A DNA stretch of 64,000 nt from contig NZ_JAKYXC010000005.1 in the NCBI RefSeq assembly GCF_022538185.1, positions 186,001-250,000 of the forward strand, read 5' to 3'. Shown piece after piece: positions 60,158 through 64,000 of this stretch. This stretch comes from Microbacterium sp. CFH 31415 (lineage in GTDB: Bacteria > Actinomycetota > Actinomycetes > Actinomycetales > Microbacteriaceae). A program made the translations under genes and the position numbers. Each line of letters opens with the position of its first letter. Within the stretch, counting starts at the first letter, position 1. The notes under the pieces are model-generated. The model was not told the DNA's origin. It ran no database searches and saw only the letters and a list, made by a program, of their open reading frames with translations.

Positions 60158-60197
60158 AGAACGGGGGACGGATGCCGCGGCATCCGTCCCCCGTTCT
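60158..60197. terminator. 40-bp perfect palindrome, bidirectional terminator between convergent genes
   Basis: The block from AGAACGGGGGACGGATGCCG to its exact mirror is a perfect 20-base inverted repeat without a spacer. It lies 18 bases after the SRPBCC stop and 15 bases before the desaturase stop. Its core is GGATGCCGCGGCATCC. Confidence 0.75.
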
Positions 60198-60212
60198 CCG
60201 GTGTCGGGGGCG

Positions 60213-61283
60213 TCAGGCCGCTCGGAACCTGTTCACCATCGGGCAGTCGAACGGGTCGCGCGCGGCGAGACCGACGCGGTTGAGGTAAGCGATGACGATG
60301 CCGTACGACTCGATGAGGCTCGTCTCGGTGTACGGCACGCCGCGGGTGCGGCACTGCTCGATCACGATCTCGCGCGCCTTGGAGAGGTACGGCCGGGCCA
60401 TGCTCGGAAAGAGGTGGTGCTCGACCTGGTAGTTCAGGCCGCCCATGAGCGCGGTCGCCCACCAGCCGCCGCGGATGTTGCGCGAGGTGCGCACCTGCTT
60501 CGAGAAGAAGTCGAGCTTGGCGTCGGGGGCGATGATCGGCATGCCCTTGTGGTTCGGCGCGAACGATGCGCCCATGTAGACGCCGAAGACGGCGAGCTGC
60601 ACGCCGAGGAAGGCGAAGGCCATGCCCACGGGAAGGAAGAGGAAGAGCGGGGTGAGGTACAGGGCGAAGCGCATCGCGATGAGCCCGAGCTCGATCCAGC
60701 GGCCCTTGACCTCACCGCGGGAGAAGAGGTGCTTGAGACCGAGCGCGTGCAGATTCGCGCCCTCGAGCGTGAGGAGGGGGAAGAACAGCCACCCCTGCTT
60801 GCGGGTGATGAGCGCGCCCAGCCGGCCGACCTTTGCGGCATCCTCGTCGAGGAAGCGGATGGTGTCGACCTCGATGTCGGGGTCCTTGCCCACGCGGTTG
60901 GGGTTGGCGTGGTGGCGATTGTGCTTGTTGTTCCACCAGGAGAGGCTGATGCCGACCACGCCGGCGGCCAGGAAGCGGCCGAGTCGGTCGTTCGCGGGGC
61001 CCGACGCGAGGATCTGCCGGTGCGCGGCCTCGTGGGCCAGGAATGCCACCTGCGTGAAGAGGATGCCGAGCGCTCCGGCGATCAGCAGCTGGTACCAGGT
61101 GTCGCCCAGCAGGATGAAGCCGGTGATGGCCCCGCCGAATCCCAGCACGATGGCGGTGCCCACGAGGGCGTAGAACCACTCGGCGCGGCGCAGCAGGCCG
61201 GTCTCCCGAACGACCTGCGATACCTCGGTGTAGGCACGGGCCACGGGCGGGAACGTCTCGGCCCCGGCGTACGTCTGGCGCAC
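60213..61283 (-). CDS. Membrane fatty acid desaturase
   Basis: This 356-residue diiron enzyme has the three histidine boxes: HEAAH (84-88), HNRHH (121-125) and QVEHH (286-290), and four hydrophobic segments. The HxxxH/HxxHH/QxxHH set marks acyl-lipid or acyl-CoA front-end-type desaturases, which put double bonds in membrane fatty acids and help cold adaptation. GTG 61283 is the only usual start before the core; the frame is open for about 32 more codons without a normal start codon. It is convergent with the SRPBCC gene. Confidence 0.9.
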   Translation of the reverse strand: MRQTYAGAETFPPVARAYTEVSQVVRETGLLRRAEWFYALVGTAIVLGFGGAITGFILLGDTWYQLLIAGALGILFTQVAFLAHEAAHRQILASGPANDRLGRFLAAGVVGISLSWWNNKHNRHHANPNRVGKDPDIEVDTIRFLDEDAAKVGRLGALITRKQGWLFFPLLTLEGANLHALGLKHLFSRGEVKGRWIELGLIAMRFALYLTPLFLFLPVGMAFAFLGVQLAVFGVYMGASFAPNHKGMPIIAPDAKLDFFSKQVRTSRNIRGGWWATALMGGLNYQVEHHLFPSMARPYLSKAREIVIEQCRTRGVPYTETSLIESYGIVIAYLNRVGLAARDPFDCPMVNRFRAA

Positions 61284-61520
61284 AGCGCCGAGACGACCTT
61301 CGGGGGCGGAGGTGGTGAGGATGGCGATGATTGCACCTGCTCTGGGTCGGATGCCGACCTCGAGGTCGACGCGGAGCCACAGGCGGATGCCGATCGCTTA
61401 GGCCCACCCTACGCACGTGCATATGGCCCGACCGGAATGGGTGCGGACTCCCAGGTACCTCGGTGAGCACGCACAGAAACCATCCGCGCGCAACGCCGGG
61501 TCCGGCATCCGTCCCCCGCT

Positions 61521-61526
61521 TACGAT
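61521..61526 (+). promoter_or_regulatory. -10 element (TACGAT) for the leaderless terC-family gene
   Basis: TACGAT is followed by six bases and then GTG 61533. The 249-base spacer 61284-61532 has no other clear signal; I looked for a manganese riboswitch and saw none. Confidence 0.5.
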
Positions 61527-61532
61527 GGCCTC

Positions 61533-62423
61533 GTGGACTTCTCCCTCGAATTCACCCCTGACCTGATCGCCGTCTTCCTCACGCTCTTCGTGCTCGAGGT
61601 GGTCCTGGGTGTCGACAACGTCATCTTCATCTCGATCCTCGCGTCCAAGCTGCCGAAGGAGCAGCAGGCGAAGGCCCGCAACCTCGGCCTGACGCTCGCG
61701 ATGGTCATGCGGGTGATCCTCGTGCTCTTCGCGGGCTGGATCATCACGCTGAAGGAGGACGTCTTCTTCATCGGCGAGATGGGCTTCTCGTGGAAGGATC
61801 TCATCCTCATCGCGGGTGGCCTGTTCCTTGTCTACAAGGCCGTCACCGAGATCCACCACAAGCTCGAAGGCGCCGAGGAGGAGCACGGCGGTGTGGGTCG
61901 TAAGACGATCACCTTCGGCTCGGTGCTCCTGCAGATCCTCCTGCTCGACCTCGTCTTCTCGCTCGACTCGGTCATCACCGCTGTCGGCATGACCGAGAGC
62001 CTGGTCGTCATCATCACGGTCGTTGTGCTGTCGTTCGGCATCATGCTGTTCGCGGCGCGGTTCATCTTCGCCTTCGTGAACAAGCACCCCACCGTGAAGA
62101 TGCTGGCGCTGTCGTTCCTCCTCCTCATCGGCGTGTTCCTCATCGCCGAAGGCTTCGAGATCAAGATCGACAAGGCGTTCATCTACGGGCCGATGGCGTT
62201 CGCGATCTTCGTCGAGGGACTCAACCTCTGGGCGGCCTCGCGCAAGGCGAAGCGCGAGCAGCGTCGCCGCATCCCAGTGCAGCTGCGCCCGCAGTACCCC
62301 GATGTCGACGAGTCCGTCGCCGTCTCCTCGGCGCTCGGCGCCTCGGGCGGCGCGGTGGGCCTCTCCCGCAAGCCCGTTGCCGGAGACACGACCGCCGAGA
62401 ACGAGCGCGCCGGCCTGGGCTGA
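61533..62423 (+). CDS. TerC family membrane protein (manganese-exporter-like)
   Basis: This 296-residue membrane protein has eight hydrophobic segments with the family acidic motifs in LEVVLGVDNVIFISILA (about 21-37) and LLLDLVFSLDSVITAVG (near 139). Relatives such as Alx and MeeF load or export Mn2+; older names link it to tellurium. The GTG start is six bases after TACGAT. The C-terminal 55 residues are polar and cytoplasmic. It is monocistronic. Confidence 0.88.
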   Translation: MDFSLEFTPDLIAVFLTLFVLEVVLGVDNVIFISILASKLPKEQQAKARNLGLTLAMVMRVILVLFAGWIITLKEDVFFIGEMGFSWKDLILIAGGLFLVYKAVTEIHHKLEGAEEEHGGVGRKTITFGSVLLQILLLDLVFSLDSVITAVGMTESLVVIITVVVLSFGIMLFAARFIFAFVNKHPTVKMLALSFLLLIGVFLIAEGFEIKIDKAFIYGPMAFAIFVEGLNLWAASRKAKREQRRRIPVQLRPQYPDVDESVAVSSALGASGGAVGLSRKPVAGDTTAENERAGLG

Positions 62424-62481
62424 GCCCTTCCCGTCGTCTCGCGTCGTCCCGCGCCGGCTCGCGCCGGCCCGCCCTGCCGAC

Positions 62482-62542
62482 TGCTGCTGTTTCCTGCGAC
62501 CGCTGCGCCGATCGACGCAGCAGTCGCAGGAGAGTGCCGCAC
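62482..62542. repeat. 61-bp hairpin repeat, copy 1
   Basis: This block matches 63623-63683 at 55 of 61 positions in the same orientation. Inside it CCTGCGACCGCTGCG and CGCAGCAGTCGCAGG form a 15-bp stem with one mismatch and an 8-base loop CCGATCGA. The two copies flank the AbiEi/nuclease-like gene. Confidence 0.8.
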
Positions 62543-62564
62543 TCGGCGCGTCATGTCGTGCCCT

Positions 62565-63527
62565 CTATCGGGCGGGGCGCGGTCGAGACGCCGGCAGCCC
62601 AGCGCCGACGAGGATGTCGTAGAGCACGCGAGGGGACCTCAGCGCCGGGATGCGCCACCGCGAGAACGCAGCCACCTGGCGGCGCAGGTCGTCCTCGCGG
62701 TCCTTCTCGGCGAGGAGCACCTCCTCGGGCGTGCGGCCCCGCAGAATCGCGGGGTCGCGGTACTTCCCCGCGCCGTCGAACTCGCCGATGTGGCGATGCT
62801 CTGGCCAGAGGAAGTCGGTGAATGCCTCGCGACCGTCGGCGAGGATGAATCGCGCCTGGAGCCGCGGCTGCGGAAAGCCCATCGCTGCGATCAGCACCCG
62901 GCTCTGCGACTCGCGGACGCTGTCGGCGAGGCTCGTCGCGAAGTCGGCGGCCCGTGCCGCCCGTGCGGAGCCCCGGCCGATCACCGAATACGCGCGATCG
63001 CGAAGAGCGGATGCCTCGCCGAGCGGCCCGCCGGGCCGCCGGGCCCACAGCGCCTGATCCGCCGCGATCACGCCGTCGAGGAACCGGACCGCCGACATCA
63101 GATCGACTGCCGTCTGCAGCGGGGTCGTCACGGCATGCCGCTGCCACGGAACGGTCTCGAGGTCGGACAGGCGCCGACCGTGTCTTCGCATGACCCCGCT
63201 CGACCGCCCGCCGGACGCGAGCTCGGTGCTGACGTCGATTCCGGCCGGCCAGGCGCCGATGAGATCGATGCCGTGCAGCGCCGCCGCAGCATGGTGCGAG
63301 ATGACGAGCTGAGATCGGGCGCGCGCGGCGGTCTCCCAGACGCGTTGCGCGTGACGAGCCATCGGCGTGAGGCGCTCCCAGTCCGCGCGCGTGGCGAACG
63401 AGCCCGGAGCGATGCGCACGATCTCGCCCGCCGCGAGCCGAGCCCTCAGCCGACGGTCGTCGACGGGTTCGCCGTCGTTCTCACGCCGCCGGAAGACGGT
63501 CGCCAAGGGCGGTTCGAGCATCCACAT
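62565..63527 (-). CDS. AbiEi-like N-terminal domain fused to a nuclease-like (DUF559/Vsr-type) domain
   Basis: This 320-residue protein has an N-terminal helical region with RARLAAGEIVRIAPGSFA (AbiEi-antitoxin-like wing) and the segment VISHHAAAALHGIDL. Near residue 242-264 it reads TDFLWPEHRHIGEFDGAGKY, in which an Asp, then Glu-x-Asp and Lys fit the PD-(D/E)xK active site of DUF559/Vsr nucleases. No partner toxin is adjacent. Function in defence is inferred from the family; a housekeeping role is possible. The ATG has no good box; a second ATG at 63521 is an alternative. It is flanked by copies of a 61-bp hairpin repeat. Confidence 0.72.
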   Translation of the reverse strand: MWMLEPPLATVFRRRENDGEPVDDRRLRARLAAGEIVRIAPGSFATRADWERLTPMARHAQRVWETAARARSQLVISHHAAAALHGIDLIGAWPAGIDVSTELASGGRSSGVMRRHGRRLSDLETVPWQRHAVTTPLQTAVDLMSAVRFLDGVIAADQALWARRPGGPLGEASALRDRAYSVIGRGSARAARAADFATSLADSVRESQSRVLIAAMGFPQPRLQARFILADGREAFTDFLWPEHRHIGEFDGAGKYRDPAILRGRTPEEVLLAEKDREDDLRRQVAAFSRWRIPALRSPRVLYDILVGAGLPASRPRPAR

Positions 63528-63622
63528 GAGACCACCATCGAGCCGGTGGAGCGCGCGCCGCGCCCGCAGCGACGCTCCGTGGACTGCTCGGACCGCAGCC
63601 GCGATGGGCAGGAGCCGCGAGT

Positions 63623-63683
63623 GCTGGTGTTTCCTGCGACTGCTGCGCCGATCGACGCAGCACTCGCAGGTAAGTGCAGCACC
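63623..63683. repeat. 61-bp hairpin repeat, copy 2
   Basis: It matches 62482-62542 with six differences. Here the left arm is CCTGCGACTGCTGCG and the right arm CGCAGCACTCGCAGG. It lies between the AbiEi/nuclease-like gene and the kdpE-like gene. The rest of 63528-63720 shows nothing else. Confidence 0.8.
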
Positions 63684-63720
63684 CGTCGCGGCGCCCGTCG
63701 GGCCGAGCCGCGGTGGGCGG

Positions 63721-64000
63721 TCAGGGGCGGTCGATCACGAGCCGGTAGCCCATGCCCTGCTCGGTGAGCAGGTGCCTCGGCCGGGCCGGATCCGCTTCGA
63801 GCTTCTTGCGCAGCTGCGACAGGTACAGGCGCAGGTAGCCGGTGTCGGTGACCTGCTCGGTGCCCCAGATCTCCTTCAGCAGCGCCTGCCGCGTCACCAG
63901 CGCCCCCGGATGCCGCACCAGCACCTCGAGGATCTGCCACTCGGTCGGTGTGAGGTGCACCAGTGCACCGTCACGTGTGACGGCACGTGCAGACAGATCG
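63721..64000 (-). CDS. kdpE: KdpE-type response regulator, C-terminal DNA-binding domain (cut by window edge)
   Basis: Only the last 92 residues are visible and the frame is open to the right edge. They form an OmpR-type winged helix with the KdpE pattern: LTPTEWQILEVLVRHPGALVTRQALLKEIWGTEQ, then RLYLSQLRKKLEADPARPRHLLTEQGMGYRL. KdpE activates the Kdp potassium pump under K+ limitation. The receiver domain and probably kdpD and kdpFABC lie to the right. Identity as KdpE is likely from the wing but rests on a fragment. Confidence 0.85.
   Translation of the reverse strand, partial: DLSARAVTRDGALVHLTPTEWQILEVLVRHPGALVTRQALLKEIWGTEQVTDTGYLRLYLSQLRKKLEADPARPRHLLTEQGMGYRLVIDRP

Noticed and set aside
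61284..61532. Possible manganese (yybP-ykoY) riboswitch before the TerC gene
   Set aside because: No recognisable core, and TACGAT six bases before GTG predicts a leaderless mRNA, which leaves no room for a leader.

Overview
The window is high-GC actinobacterial DNA, most likely from Microbacteriaceae (a Microbacterium-like genome). The evidence is a NucS mismatch endonuclease, an NuoL-type Mrp antiporter, a CsoR-family regulator, GTG starts, and many genes whose start codon lies 6-7 bases after a TANNNT hexamer, as expected for leaderless mRNAs. Both edges cut genes: a sugar ABC ATPase on the left and a KdpE-like response regulator on the right. I see no rRNA, tRNA, CRISPR array, transposase or prophage.

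Region 1 (about 1-15.8 kb) is a carbohydrate catabolic island. It holds a partial sugar ABC ATPase, a KDPG-type aldolase, two SDRs, three zinc-type medium-chain dehydrogenases (one without its structural zinc cysteines), a shikimate-dehydrogenase-like protein with an altered active site, a cupin phosphoglucose isomerase, a D-2-hydroxyacid dehydrogenase, an RpiR/SIS regulator, a complete ribose-type ABC transporter, a glycerol kinase and a HAD phosphatase. Near-identical pairs of an operator-like palindrome (GAARAAAYTTC, 29-30 bp apart) precede the binding-protein gene and the divergent kinase/dehydrogenase pair, so the RpiR protein probably controls all three units. The substrate is unknown; a polyol or sugar acid fits. 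A GGATGCC-type word that is dense in the rest of the window is rare here, which hints at acquisition.

Region 2 (15.8-22.5 kb) holds regulator/effector pairs: MarR with an MFS exporter, LysR with a DJ-1/PfpI protein, then a thiol locus. The thiol locus has thioredoxin between two tiny paralogous Cys-rich proteins, divergent from a CsoR/CstR-family repressor that lacks the copper-binding His; two ATAC-N8-GTAT operators lie between. GNAT, GntR and a cold-shock gene with a structured leader follow.

Region 3 (22.5-31.3 kb) has a rhomboid-DUF2156 membrane fusion, a coiled-coil membrane protein, a HAD phosphatase, nucS, an MFS transporter divergent from LacI around a perfect palindrome, and a polytopic membrane protein. 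Region 4 (31.5-37.8 kb) is the complete Mrp Na+/H+ antiporter operon (A/B fused, then C, D, E, F, G) with overlapping starts.

Region 5 (37.8-64 kb) is largely core genome: a penicillin-acylase-family hydrolase, argG, DUF1254 and Pr6Pr proteins, purA, a beta-propeller lactonase behind two LexA-box-like palindromes, an AI-2E transporter, chorismate mutase, a YtrA-type GntR/ABC operon, a ProVWX-type osmoprotectant importer, two tandem paralogous membrane-anchored proteins, a 45-residue membrane protein, purL, an ArsR/SRPBCC pair, a fatty acid desaturase, a TerC protein, and an AbiEi/nuclease-like gene flanked by two copies of a 61-bp hairpin repeat.
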